From Dreissena polymorpha (lineage: Eukaryota; Mollusca; Bivalvia; Myida; Dreissenidae), in NCBI RefSeq assembly GCF_020536995.1, contig NC_068355.1, positions 126,051,472 through 126,115,471 on the forward strand: a stretch of DNA of 64,000 bases, in the 5' to 3' direction. Shown here piece after piece: positions 46,027 to 57,727 of this stretch (within the stretch, counting starts at the first letter, position 1; each line of letters starts with the position of its first letter). Made by a program: the position numbers and the translations under genes. The notes under the pieces are model-generated. The model did no database searches. It saw nothing but the letters and a program-made list of their open reading frames with translations, and had not been told where the DNA came from.

Positions 46027-49000
46027 CTAAAATAAAAAGAGCAAGGAATCATGTGTGCTGTATTTAGTTTATTCTTATTTATTTTGACTCCATTGGATAA
46101 AAGCCTTAGATTTATTGAAACACTCTCGAGGCCATTTCAAGGGAAGAACCACTACTTGGTGTTTTAAATGAAGATCTTGAGAACGCTCCTGGAGAGGGGA
46201 TCGGACCAAGGACTTGATTATTTGAAGGCAGACACTATTTCCACTATGCAGCCACGAATACTATCAAGTGAACTCGCAAACTCTGTCAGATAGAGCATTT
46301 TTTTGTATTAACAAAGCACAACCACTCTGCAAGGCATGGCGCAAATTCGATGGTTATCAACATTGGCTTACAGTTTATGTCAACAAACATTTCCAGAAAA
46401 TTTGGTGAACATTCGTTGAAAAGTTTAAATGAGCCATAATTCTGAATTGCAATAAAGTTTAGTGAAGAACAATTACTAAAGATCCATAAACACTGCCCAA
46501 TATTATGATGTTATAAAAAAACTTTCAACATCAAAAAGTACCATTACAAAACGGTAAATTACAATAAGAAGACTCTTAAACAAGTAACTATGGTAAAAAT
46601 GTTTAAATACAAGCATTCTGCAACTTTTAAGCATATAAAAATAGTTTCACAATGCCATCTTGTGTCGTTTTATGGATGATCTCAAGGCATTATCCTATTA
46701 ATTTTGTTTGTGTTTATTTGCATAATTTGGAGATCTATTATGATAGATAATGGGCAACTTAAAAAACCATCCAAAAACCCCATTCTTTCCTTGACGCATT
46801 TCAATTCAGTCATGTATTGCCCCATATACACTTTCATTTTTTTCACACTCATTTTCCTTTTTTTTCATGCTGAATCACTAACACTATGTTTCATACAAAA
46901 ATGAAACAAACAGAATGTTGAATGAGATCTGAAATGCAAACCCTTTATTGCCCCACATACACTCTCTATTTTGCAAGCTCTCTTTTCTTCTTGTTTTCTA
47001 TTGCTGAATTGCTAAGAGCTGGACTTCCTCACTTAAGCTCTGCTAATTAATAACACAATAATTATTCATAAGAAATACATCATGCTTCTGATGCTGCCCG
47101 ACGCCAATCTCACATTCACTCGTAAATGTTTGGATGTCGTTGCAGCAAATTCTAATGATATAAATTGCCCAACAAAAAATAAAAAACTAGCATTTTGTAT
47201 CTTCTTTAATAATCACATTTTAACATCTTAACTTTTCTATGTGTTTTTATTTTAAAGAAAACTAATCTGAGTTTCCCGTTTGAGACTTGCATTTGTCAAC
47301 CTCTGTTGTCAACATAATCTAAGCCTCTACCGTAACACAAACATGTTTATTTATGATTTGTTTCTGCTTAGGTCTAGAAAATTTCAACGAAGACAGTCAT
47401 TATCCGTATGCCTTTGTAGTGCTAGAGACTGCCCCAACAAATTAAATTTAAAATTAACAGCATATTCTTTGGATTCCAACATAGCCCTAGAATATTGATT
47501 TCTTTATATGAAACACCAAGCAAATGATAAACAAGGATAGGCAATATACGTCCTTTGAAAGAGTTTAAACAAAAATAAAAAAATAATCAAAAGCATTAAA
47601 TAAACAAGGAAATCTGCATATTCTCGGGTGATACTTATTAATATCATGAACTATTACCTCAATAAAGGGATTTATGTACTAAGGTTCATGAAAATAATTA
47701 TTTCCACACTTAAATAGGAAACTAAATTATGGTTTTACCCTGCAAACAAACAAACAGCATCTATTTATTACCTTAAGCTCGTCTTCTGTGGTAAGTTCTT
47801 TAGTGAGGAGCCTGTTTTTGAGGTTGTTAATTGGGTCACGATTCTCTCGTACATCCTGAACCTCTTTTGGGTCTCGATATCTAGTGGTATGAAATGAATC
47901 GATAGCTGGTGGTATGAAAAAGCTAGTGGTATGAAATAGATCGTTAGTTAGTGGTATGAAAAAGATCAATATCTAGTGGTATGAAAAAAATCGATAGCTA
48001 TTAGTATGAAATAGATCGATGTCGTGTGGAATGAAATAGATCGATAGCTATTGGTATGAAAAAGATCGATAGGTAGTTGAATGAAATAGATCGAAAGCTA
48101 TGAGTATGAAATAAATCGACAACAAGTTGTATGAAATAGATCAACAGCTCGTTGTATGAAATAAATAGATAGCTATTGGTATGAAATAGATAGATAGCTA
48201 ATGGTATGAAATAGATCAGTAGCTAGTAGTATGAAATAGATATATAGCTATTGGTATGAAATGAATTGATAACTAGTTGTATGAAAACAAAAACAATAGC
48301 ACCGCAAAACGGGTGCCACGCTCGGCTGCGGGTGAAGTCTTGAATAAATGAAAGCTTGTCTGAATTTTGATTAGAGGTCACAGTGACCTTGATCTTTGAC
48401 ATAGTGACCCAAAAATGGGTGTGGTATGTAACTCATCAAAATGCAGCTACATATGAAGTTTTAAAGTTGTAGGTTGAAGCACTTCGATTTTAGAGCTAAT
48501 GTTTAAAACTTTGACAAAACGGGAAGGTTTGCGGACGGCGAACGACACGACGAGCTGGCTATGACAATACCTCGGGTATCCGAAAACAGCCGAGCTAAAA
48601 ACAGCTGTTGAAATGGAATCGATTGACAAATTAATAGCTTGTTGTATTAAATAGATCTATAGCGGTGTTAAACAATGGGAACGAATACAGAAAACATGGC
48701 AAAATTGTTTCAAAATTTGCGAGTCTTCAAAAAATGAAATTTGTTCTTGGCACATTCTACTAAACTGTCACAAGCAGCCTTATTATGCAGCTAATGATTG
48801 TCAGTCAACTAATAAAGCAGATAACCCCAATGCAAACTCGTCTCAAGAGCATTGTTTGTTATCAGATCATTACGACTATTGCTGCAGATGACAGCAGGTG
48901 TGAAACTAAACTCTCATCTCTGATGTACCAGTATCAGTTTCACGCTTAGTTAATCACAAACACACTCAATTGAAATCTTACTTAACAATTTATTTTTCTT

Positions 49001-52000
49001 CTGACTAGTTATAATTTGCAATCATTTGTTTGCAACAGTTCAAGTTTCCATTTAAAATAACAAAGCAAAGTTTGTTTGAACGAAATGGCAAAAATGGCAA
49101 AAGACAAATATTTTCCAGCAAGAGCCGTATTTGTTTTTTTTTAAGGTTTGGTGTATTTGTTTATTATTAATAGAGCAAATTTGAATTTGTTTACAAAATC
49201 TGACTATGAATGTACTGTTTTTTTGGTACCAAAGTCACATGGACCCAGAACCCCGAAATACATCCAAGCAAATCACAACAAGAAGAAGTAAACCTGGCAG
49301 GGTCACTCGGGCTGTGTCCATTGTAGCGATACGTGTCGCACTCAATCACCAGTGGTCCATGCTGAAGAGCATACTCCTTGGCGAACCTTGTGCACTCCTT
49401 CACTGCCAGAACATCCATACCGTCAACCTGGCCATGGCAAGGATATATTGTGTTAACCAATGAATTATTTAGTGGAAGCGCCTTTTAAAATTGTGTGAAT
49501 ATGACTTATACCTGAAAATAAGAAATATAGAGATATTTTGACCTACTTTGGTAATTAATATTACTGATTGATTGATTGAATGTCAAGAATTATTGCTAAA
49601 ACTAAACACTTATTACAATACTATAGGAAAGTAAGATGCATATTATATGATATCCATCATTTGTTTTAAACTTTACTAAGCACCTTCCAAACACCTTAAA
49701 GTAAAAACCGTAAATGTGTAAGTCTGAGAGTAGAATTTAGAGAAATACATACCATCAACCTAGCCATGGTATTGGCAAGGACAACTTGTTTTATACATGT
49801 AATGTAACCTTTTATATTCCATCCCATGAAATCTGTTTTGAAAGCTATATTCAAATATTACCATCAATAAATAAATTATAAAAATTAAATTAATACATTC
49901 CCAGTATTTTTTCTGAAAAGACCCATACAACATTCCTGAGAAAAATTGCATTAAAACATGTAAAATGCCAATATAGTGCATTTGTATATTTCTCAGAGTA
50001 ATTTTAATATGGACAGTACATTTTGAAAGTTTAAGTTTAATCCATAAGCGAATCATTAGTTACTAAAAAACTTAAAACTTGCTTAGATGTTGATGCATAA
50101 GGCAAGTTAAATAGATTGTATTTTCTTTAAAAAGTCGAGCTTAAAACTGATCTTTTGGGCAGGACTTCTTAAGCTCCTTACACAAGGCATATATGAACTA
50201 AATTTTACTTTCTTGCTTCATTACATTTTACTATTGTGTCTAGCACCAACACGGTTTGACAAAACAGTTGGATATCAACATAGCTGTTGTTCATGATCTC
50301 CAATCCCCTCCCTTATCATTATATGTCATGATTACCTTGACCTAATCTTGCCCTTGTCTAATTCAAGCCACCCATTCGGGACTTCTTCAACATATTTTAC
50401 AGCTTTGTTTACTATTAATAATACTGTTAGCCACAGTTCTAGAATGCTCGATGATCTGAAAAGGCCTTATTTGGTAACACATTTGAATTCATATTCAAAC
50501 AACAAAAGGCCAAAACAGATCGACAATCAATAAATATACAAAAATCCACACACAACAAGATGCGTTTGTGAAACACTATGTCTCCCCATATATTTGACCT
50601 TGAGCTTGAAGGATGACCTTGACCTTTCACCACTCAAAATGTGCAGCGCCATGAGATACACATGCATTCCAAACATGAAGTTGCTATATTCAATATTGCA
50701 CAAATTATGGCAAAAGTTAAAGTTTGCCGCAAACCAACAAACCAACAGACAGGGCTAAACAATTTGTCCCCACTATAGTGGTGGGGGACATAAAAAAGCA
50801 CTATAAACAATAACAGCCAGTACCCAGATTCCCGGAATGTAGTCTCCCCTGGTGTAAAGGTCAGTGGAGGCAGAGGCCCGCTTGACACTGGTTCCCATAC
50901 CATAGCCATTATTCTCGCAGATGAAGATTACAGGCAGCTTCCATAGCTTGGCGATGTTGAAGGCTTCGAAAACCTGTCCCTGGTTAGCCGCTCCATCACC
51001 ATACAGTGTGAGGCATACGTTGGGTTTCTTCTCATAGTCTAAGGATAATGCGATACCTGCACCAAGAGGAACCTGAAGGTAATATTCAAACTTGGATTGT
51101 TAAGGAGACTATACAAGGCTTTAATAAATATGAGCTTTGCTCTGGTAAAAAGTGGTTAAAAGAAAGTGTATAACATTTTGTCCTAGCTTTGCGTGAACAG
51201 CATTATCAGGGGCTACTTTTTTCGCTTTGATGTTAGTTTTCATTTAAAGAAAGTCTTGCCTAGGTCCTGAATCGATTTCAGGTAGAAAGTTTTATCCCTG
51301 ATGAGCCAGTGCATACTATACAGGCTAATCTAGGACAACACTCTTCGCACATTTAGTTAAGCCCTGTTTTCAATGAGTGTGACTCATACGTATTGATGGT
51401 GATTTACGCTTTTCTCAAGATATCCAAAAAGATGAAATTATGATCGTCTCTTTAGGAAATACAATAAAATCTTTGAGTATGCAAAAGTACACTTATAACT
51501 GTAAAAATGAATGTGTAGAATTAATTTAAACGTTAAAACATTTGTTTTAAAATATCTTCCTGAAATGTCTCCCAAAAGCATAAAAAAATACTCAATTGCA
51601 TGTGTTCAACTTCTGCTTTGCAATTTCAATTTCCTGTCTTACATTTCAACTACCGTAAAAAGTATGGTTACCTCAGTAATATGTTTTACCAAATGTACAT
51701 TTAACCACTAATATAAATATGTATATAGTGATATATAATAATATATTATGATGCAATTTACAACAAAGAAAGGCATGTTAAACAACTTATGATCAAGTTG
51801 TTTAGGTGCGTGATGAAACATGTATGCTTTATGATTAATTCTGGGTTAGGTGTTAGCAAAGCCGTTAAACCGATTTATACCAACACGTGCTTTACCTTTA
51901 TATGTACCAATCCAAGGCATTTCCAAAATGTTGTTGGTGTTTTGATAAAAAAATATTGTCATCTATTTTAAATTCTAGCTTACTGTTACAAGAATTTATC

Positions 52001-55000
52001 TACGGATAATTGTTCCTCAAATTTCGTAATGTTCATTTATTGTATACAAATATATTAAACTGCTATAACATTACCTGAGCCCCAACAATACCATTGCCAC
52101 CATAGAAGTTTGGAGCATACATATGCATGGAGCCCCCTTTGCCCCTGGCACAACCAGACACACGACCTATAGAATACACAATCTTAATTATCTACTTTAG
52201 AAAAAAGAACATATGCATAAATAACAAATGCTTTTATATTTTACTAAAATTTGAACACACATTTTCTTAGAAATAATACATTAAAAAGTTCTTGCGGATA
52301 GATTTTATATACTTGTATTTAAAATACTGCTGACTGTGTTTGTGTTTTATGCACAAATCACACCAAAAAGAACAAGACTATTGTCAATCAATATAAGTCC
52401 CCTACCGGTGAAACTCCACCATTTTCAGCAATATTTCTATTATATTTGTTGCCATAGCTACCATAATTCTTGACGTAGGAACAAAATGAAATAACATGCG
52501 TTATCTCAATATTGCCATCTATCTATGTTTCAAGTTTCATGAAACAATATCAAGAACTTTTGAAGTTATCGCAGGATCCACCATTTTCAGCAATATTTCT
52601 AGTCTATTTGTTGCCATAGCAACCAACATTCTTGATGTAGAAACAAAATGAAATGACATGCATAATCTCCATATTGTGATATGTCCATTTTTCAAGTTAC
52701 ATGAAAAAATATGAAGAACTTTTTAAGTTATCGCAAGATCCAGAAAAGTGTGACGGACTGACAGACTCACAGACTGACGCACAGAGCGCTAACCATAAGT
52801 CCCCTCCGGTTTAACCAGTAGGGGACAATAATTATTATATTAATTATATCAACTGAGATTTACATTAATGTATCATCTGAAAACCCCATTAAAAGGTACA
52901 TGCACATCAAGTCTCCTTACCGGTGAGTTCAGCAAGCACTCCTAGAACACTGATGCCCCTGATGTAGGCCCAGCCGTGAGCTCTGTAGGCAGTGATCACT
53001 GCATCATCCTTTGTGATGGCAGACTCCATGCCGACACAGCAAGCCTCCTTGTAATATATATGAGAGCAACACATTGACAGACTGAAGTCAGAGAACTTGT
53101 GTTACTAACACTATAAACTTAAGCAGCACTATGCGCAAATTCAATTAATATTTTTAATTGAATAATAATGTATATGCACTTTCCTTTGTATCTCAATTAA
53201 CACATGTGAATGATGGAAAACTGTTGTTATAGCTCATGGTAGTACAATTCTATTCAATTTGCCTGCATGTGTCCAAAAATGAATGACACCTGTTAAAATC
53301 CTTTTTTTTCATGATGCCGAGCAAAAAACAATACGTTTATATATTTATATACTATTTTGTTTGATTAAACTATTTGATTTTTTTACATCTCATTATCAAA
53401 ACTGTAACACATTTTGTTAACAAAAACACATCTCTCATCTGTTAAAACATACAGTTGACACAATTATGAGACAGTTTATTTTTACAAATGGCTGTCCGGC
53501 TAGCGCGGTGGTTAGTACACTTGCTTCTCACTTATGCAAACTGTGTTCAATGCCCGTTACTGGCAGCATGTGAGTTTGGTTGGTGGTAATCATAACAGAC
53601 ATATGGAGTTTTCTCCGGTTACTCCGGCTTCTCCCCCCCCCCCCCTCCCCCCCCCAAAAAAAAAAAACACAAGACCACACCAACATTTTAAAAATCTTTC
53701 AGTAGCAACGAAAAAGCTGGAAATTGCAACCATTATTCTAAATTCATCCCAACGTTTGCGTGTTTAGTAAGTTAATTAGGTAGTAGTGCTGGGTCACATT
53801 CCAGTTACACACATGCAGCATTTGGCTCAGAGAAGACCTCATTAACTTTTAAATACACAGCCGTTTTTGACGATGCTGGAACAGCATCGTCTAAGGTTTG
53901 ATAACCAGTAAAAAAATCTTCACAATGGCGACCTATGTAAAAGACCGAGCCAGTCCGATTGAGATAACTCGATTTTTCAGTTACTTCCCTTGGCATTCGC
54001 CACTGCGTAGGAGATTGCTCGTTGATTTTCATTGATAACATTCTCCTAGCAGAGTTGTCGTTCGTGTTGATAAAGGTAAATATTAATAGAACAGCATATC
54101 CTGGGGAAAAAGATTCAATAAGTGTATCAGAACGTTAATTTAAAATTAGTAATTTTACATCCATTTTATTTTTATGGACCAATGAAACAACTATATATTT
54201 TCTCTTTTTTGTTTGATATTTGTTCTCGATTTAGTAAATAAATTGCGAATAAAAACATGTAAAATTAACTTTTTACGTGATCACAAAATTAAAGAATGCG
54301 AACAATTTCGAACCTGCAAATTGTAAACGCTGCACTGCTATGATATATATAGAAAAAACAACATTTCTTTGCGTAATTGTCCGTCCCGCTAGCGCAGAGG
54401 TAAGGACGTTCGCTTTTTCAACTTTACGACACCGGTTCGATTCCCGCTCCCGGCGCAATGTTATATTTTGTCTGTTTTGTGGTCACTATTCCGGACAGGT
54501 GTTTTTTTCCGGATAATCTCATCCCCCCCCCCCCGCAGCATTTGACCATATAAAAAATTAAAAAGTATTTCAGTACAAAACAAATAGCTGGAAATTGCAG
54601 CTATCATTCAAAATTCGTCCCAACTGTCGTCAATCTAATCTTATTAGGTAAGAGTGCTGGACACACTCCGGGTCCCAACATTATGCAGCCTCAGCGCGGA
54701 GGTAACTCATTACCTTGGAAAAACACAAATACACACACTGGGTGCAGCCTAGGCGCGTATAGACTCAAACAAGGCAACAAACTCAAGTGCGGGCACAATC
54801 ATTTAAAATTTACATATTGAATACGATATTCTAACAGAAATTACACAACCACCTAAGTGTACATACCATGTTTGATATTTCGTTCGATAGTTAGATTTCA
54901 GCATATACATGTATAAGGTCATTTCGCTATTAGTTTACTTATCCATATGTTCGTGGGCGAACTCGGATAGTCAAGTGCTCATACGAATGAGCTCACATGG

Positions 55001-55982
55001 TCCGGCTATGTGCTCATACCTGCTTTCGAGAATCATCATGAAGGTATTGCCATTCTTAATGAACAAGAATGTGACCCGCCTCCCAGTTTCGCTCAATGGG
55101 TCAAGTTACCCACGGGTACTACTCCCCCGTACCCCTAAACTTTTTTTCGTACCAAAAATGTTTCGTACGCAATTTTTTTTCCTACCAAATTTTTTTTCGT
55201 ACCCAATATTTTCGTACCCAAATTTTTTATCGTACCCAAATGTTCGTATCAACATACACAATTGTGGTGATATAGATAAATTTAAATTGATTTTTTATAC
55301 CCATCCTCTTCAAAGCATCGTAACACCAGTACTGCCAGTACTTTGATTACAAACAGTATTGCATGCATGGAATAATAAAACAGTTATCCATAGTACCTGA
55401 GATGCAAAACCAGAATAGTCTAGTGTCGTGTTATAGTTATTCCATAAATCCAAGGAAATTTAAAGCTTAAAACTTGCAATATCCAGAAGGGCTTATGGTT
55501 TATAATAAAAGTATTATATTTTATAATAAATATTTGCAAAACTATATATTAACTTTCACAGGTTTACACATATTGTGTTTACCAGTCCACAGGGGCAACA
55601 GGGGGATTGGGGCGGTGCAGAAATAACAAGAAAGGCACACCATCTTTCTATTTTGCCTGTGATGATTCTTTGTCAAGACTACATATGGAAATGATGTGTA
55701 TAACTCTATTGACAAAGCACATGCATGTGTATTAGACACGAAGGATTTTTTGTACACCAAATTCAGAACCTGTAAAAGATTATTGTTAAACAATTACAAT
55801 CAACTTGCCTGTCCTGAGTACAGATGACAGAATCCCCGTATTGCTTTAGACATGTACAGGTTAGCGGTGACTGTCTCCATTTTTCGGATGGTGACCATTT
55901 CCTTGTAGAATTGCAGCCCCTCTGCCCTTGTCATTTTCACCGTGGTGCTGGGACCCTCTGTCAACTTGTGCAGCTTGTATGG
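45859..55982 (-). CDS. PDHA1: pyruvate dehydrogenase E1-alpha subunit, seven exons (5' end beyond)
   Basis: PDHA forms the alpha2beta2 E1 component of the mitochondrial pyruvate dehydrogenase complex, which decarboxylates pyruvate using thiamine diphosphate. Exons in transcript order: 55809-55982, 52921-53047, 52075-52166, 50824-51072, 49294-49427, 47772-47880 and 45859-46026. All junctions keep frame and together give about 350 residues, colinear with human PDHA1 from about residue 43 to the end. Visible features are TAYRAHG, the glycine-rich GKGGSMHMY stretch, the thiamine diphosphate motif GDG...ENN, and the RYNGHS phosphorylation loop. Phosphosite serines 1 and 3 are kept and site 2 is missing. 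One intron has a GC donor. The exon matching the preceding residues (63633-63692) carries a stop, so the 5' structure is uncertain. It may be a divergent paralog. Confidence 0.92.
47772..47880 (-). CDS. PDHA1: PDHA exon B
   Basis: One base completing a split Arg codon plus 36 codons: [20 protein letters not shown] then [16 protein letters not shown]. It matches human [20 protein letters not shown]. Donor AAG|GTAATA. The acceptor CACTAG is the last unit of a 25-bp minisatellite (47878-48291). Confidence 0.9.
47878..48665 (-). repeat. 25-bp intronic minisatellite overlapping the exon B acceptor
   Basis: Seventeen units, almost all exactly 25 bp, of plus-strand type TAGCTATTGGTATGAAATAGATCGA run from 47878 to about 48291. 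After an inserted family II repeat, about one more unit remains at 48625-48665. On the transcript strand each unit reads like a small 3' splice site, TTTCATACCANTAG. The first unit supplies the real acceptor and its first three bases are exon sequence. Confidence 0.85.
48294..48600 (-). mobile_element. hairpin-ended repeat, family II
   Basis: Plus-strand start AGCACCGCAAAACGGGTGCC (hairpin), interior GGTCACAGTGACCTTGA, end CAGCCGAGCTAAAAA. It matches 2865-3299 but has only one internal unit. It is inserted within the minisatellite next to exon B. Confidence 0.65.
49294..49427 (-). CDS. PDHA1: PDHA exon C (phosphorylation loop)
   Basis: Encodes [30 protein letters not shown] and [14 protein letters not shown] plus two bases of a split Arg codon. 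RYNGHS corresponds to human RYHGHS, where the Arg and second His contact thiamine diphosphate and the Ser is phosphorylation site 1 (mature Ser264). Human MSDPGVSYR becomes PSDPARYR across the junction with exon B, one residue shorter and without the site 2 serine. A near copy of the acceptor context (GCCATGG...CTAGGTTGATGG) recurs at 49751-49790 in the upstream intron. Confidence 0.9.
50556..50795 (-). mobile_element. hairpin-ended repeat, family I variant
   Basis: Plus-strand start CAAGATGCGTTTGTGAAACA, one CTTGAAGGATGACC/CTCAAAATGTGCAGC unit, closing hairpin GTCCCCACTATAGTGGTGGG with ACATAAAA. It ends 29 bases short of exon D, inside the adjoining intron. Confidence 0.65.
50824..51072 (-). 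CDS. PDHA1: PDHA exon D (thiamine diphosphate core)
   Basis: Eighty-three codons, phase 0 at both ends. It contains [49 protein letters not shown] and [20 protein letters not shown] then IW. The GDG...NN motif binds magnesium and thiamine diphosphate. The serine in RASAST is phosphorylation site 3 (mature Ser203). Acceptor CTTCAG; donor TGG|GTACTG. Confidence 0.93.
52075..52166 (-). CDS. PDHA1: PDHA exon E
   Basis: Two bases completing Gly plus 30 codons: [20 protein letters not shown] then [10 protein letters not shown]. It matches human [20 protein letters not shown]. The human Lys-Gly-Gly after Arg is Val-Ser-Gly here. Acceptor TATAG; donor CAG|GTAATG. Confidence 0.92.
52395..52828. repeat. 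intronic dispersed repeat with two 160-bp units
   Basis: Bordered by ATAAGTCCCCTACCGG on the left and CCAGTAGGGGACAATAA on the right, inverted relatives of each other. It holds two tandem units with CCACCATTTTCAGCAATATT and ATGAAATRACATGCRT, then a GACTGACAGACTCACAGACT run. Its closing words recall family I. Confidence 0.55.
52921..53047 (-). CDS. PDHA1: PDHA exon F
   Basis: Forty-two codons plus one base: [42 protein letters not shown]. It matches human [20 protein letters not shown] and YRAHGFTFTRG, including the Tyr-Arg-Ala-His-Gly segment at the active-site entrance. Acceptor ACAAG preceded by a poor pyrimidine tract; donor G|GTAAGG. Confidence 0.92.
53490..53800 (+). mobile_element. tRNA-headed SINE, copy 1
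   Basis: The head has box A TAGCGCGGTGG (53501-53511) and a degenerate box B GTTCAATGCC. The body contains GGAGTTTTCTCCGG and ACTCCGG, a long C tract, and a tail with AGCTGGAAATTGCA and ATTCATCCCAACG. The body resembles the conserved central domain of widespread mollusc SINEs (MetaSINE-like; inference). It lies in the intron between exons F and G, antisense to PDHA. Confidence 0.7.
54379..54690 (+). mobile_element. tRNA-headed SINE, copy 2
   Basis: Box A TAGCGCAGAGG (54390-54400) and a perfect box B GGTTCGATTCC (54434-54444), followed by a C tract near 54523 and a tail AGCTGGAAATTGCAGC...ATTCGTCCCAAC shared with copy 1. The head cannot fold a proper acceptor stem, so it is not a tRNA gene. 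The shared 3' parts with differing heads suggest two subfamilies. Confidence 0.7.
55120..55250 (+). repeat. short TTTTTTCGTACCCAA tandem repeat
   Basis: Six or so diverged units of TTTTTTCGTACCCAA lie after TACTCCCCCGTACCCC. The 145-codon open frame crossing it is produced by the repeat (Phe/Pro/Tyr runs) and is not called as a gene. Confidence 0.65.
55809..55982 (-). CDS. PDHA1: PDHA exon G, GC-type donor
   Basis: Fifty-eight codons, phase 0: [58 protein letters not shown]. It matches human LHRLEEGP...IIRGFCHLCDGQ. Acceptor AATTAG. The donor is CAG|GCAAGT: a GC in place of GT, with the rest of the site at consensus, as in known GC-AG introns. Confidence 0.92.
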
Positions 55983-56763
55983 CTAATTTTAAGAATAATA
56001 TTGTCCCTTGTTGGAGTAAGTTATCATTAAAGATGGGAATACGTCTCCCAGCACATTCAAACTTGGGGAGATTTGATAGATTTGTTTGAGACACCGAATA
56101 ATTAACTTAAAATTGATGTTTTTCAACTTAAAAAGTTACTACTATCAGCATTATACACATAAGAAAAAGCACAGAACTCGATGTAATAATCATATGCAAG
56201 CCCAATATTTTACTTGTTTTGGCTTAGATTTTAACCAGGAATTTTGGAGATCCTAGCTCAGTTTTCATAAAATCTGATCCAATGCAACTTCTGTAAATTC
56301 GTAGTCAAAGTACAAATTGTATTAAAAGGCTGCAGGCAGCATCCACATGCAACTTTACCATTTTTTTGTTTTGTTCTTTTGCAAAGGAGACATGCCCGTT
56401 TACCATAAATTTGCAATCATAACGTTGTCATTGAACAGACAAAACAATCTCGGAAAATAAATACTCGATATAGACAAAAAAACTTGAATGCAGTATCTTG
56501 TTGATTAGCTTATTAGACAGCAGATGTAAATCTGATATTTTGATTTGTATTCTATTCACTTGAAGAGAACTGTTATATTCAGATCTGAGTCAGAATTTAT
56601 CTGTAACATAATATCCTAGGATATCTTTTCTGCATGGATATGGAGGAACAACAATAAGCACTGAAACTGGTTCATCAGCACTAAAAAGTGTAATGTTCCA
56701 TGCTAAATGCTGACAAAATTTGATATAGCTGACAGGGAAATATATTTTTAAATGCTATTTTTT

Positions 56764-57727
<964 letters not shown>

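Larger units (their letters stand above)
38226..46200 (+). repeat. parent block of the duplication (EF-hand gene and PDHA 3' end)
   Basis: The better-preserved partner of 32800-35760. It contains the EF-hand gene, an intergenic stretch, and the last exon and 3' UTR of PDHA. The two genes converge, with about 2.7 kb between their poly(A) signals. Confidence 0.7.

Noticed and set aside
54379-54460. Possible second tRNA gene
   Set aside because: Box A and box B are good but the acceptor stem does not pair and the sequence continues into a SINE body.
54909-55346. 145-codon plus-strand frame with a hydrophobic start
   Set aside because: Its second half is the TTTTTTCGTACCCAA repeat and the first half has no homology, splice or promoter support; it lies antisense in a PDHA intron.
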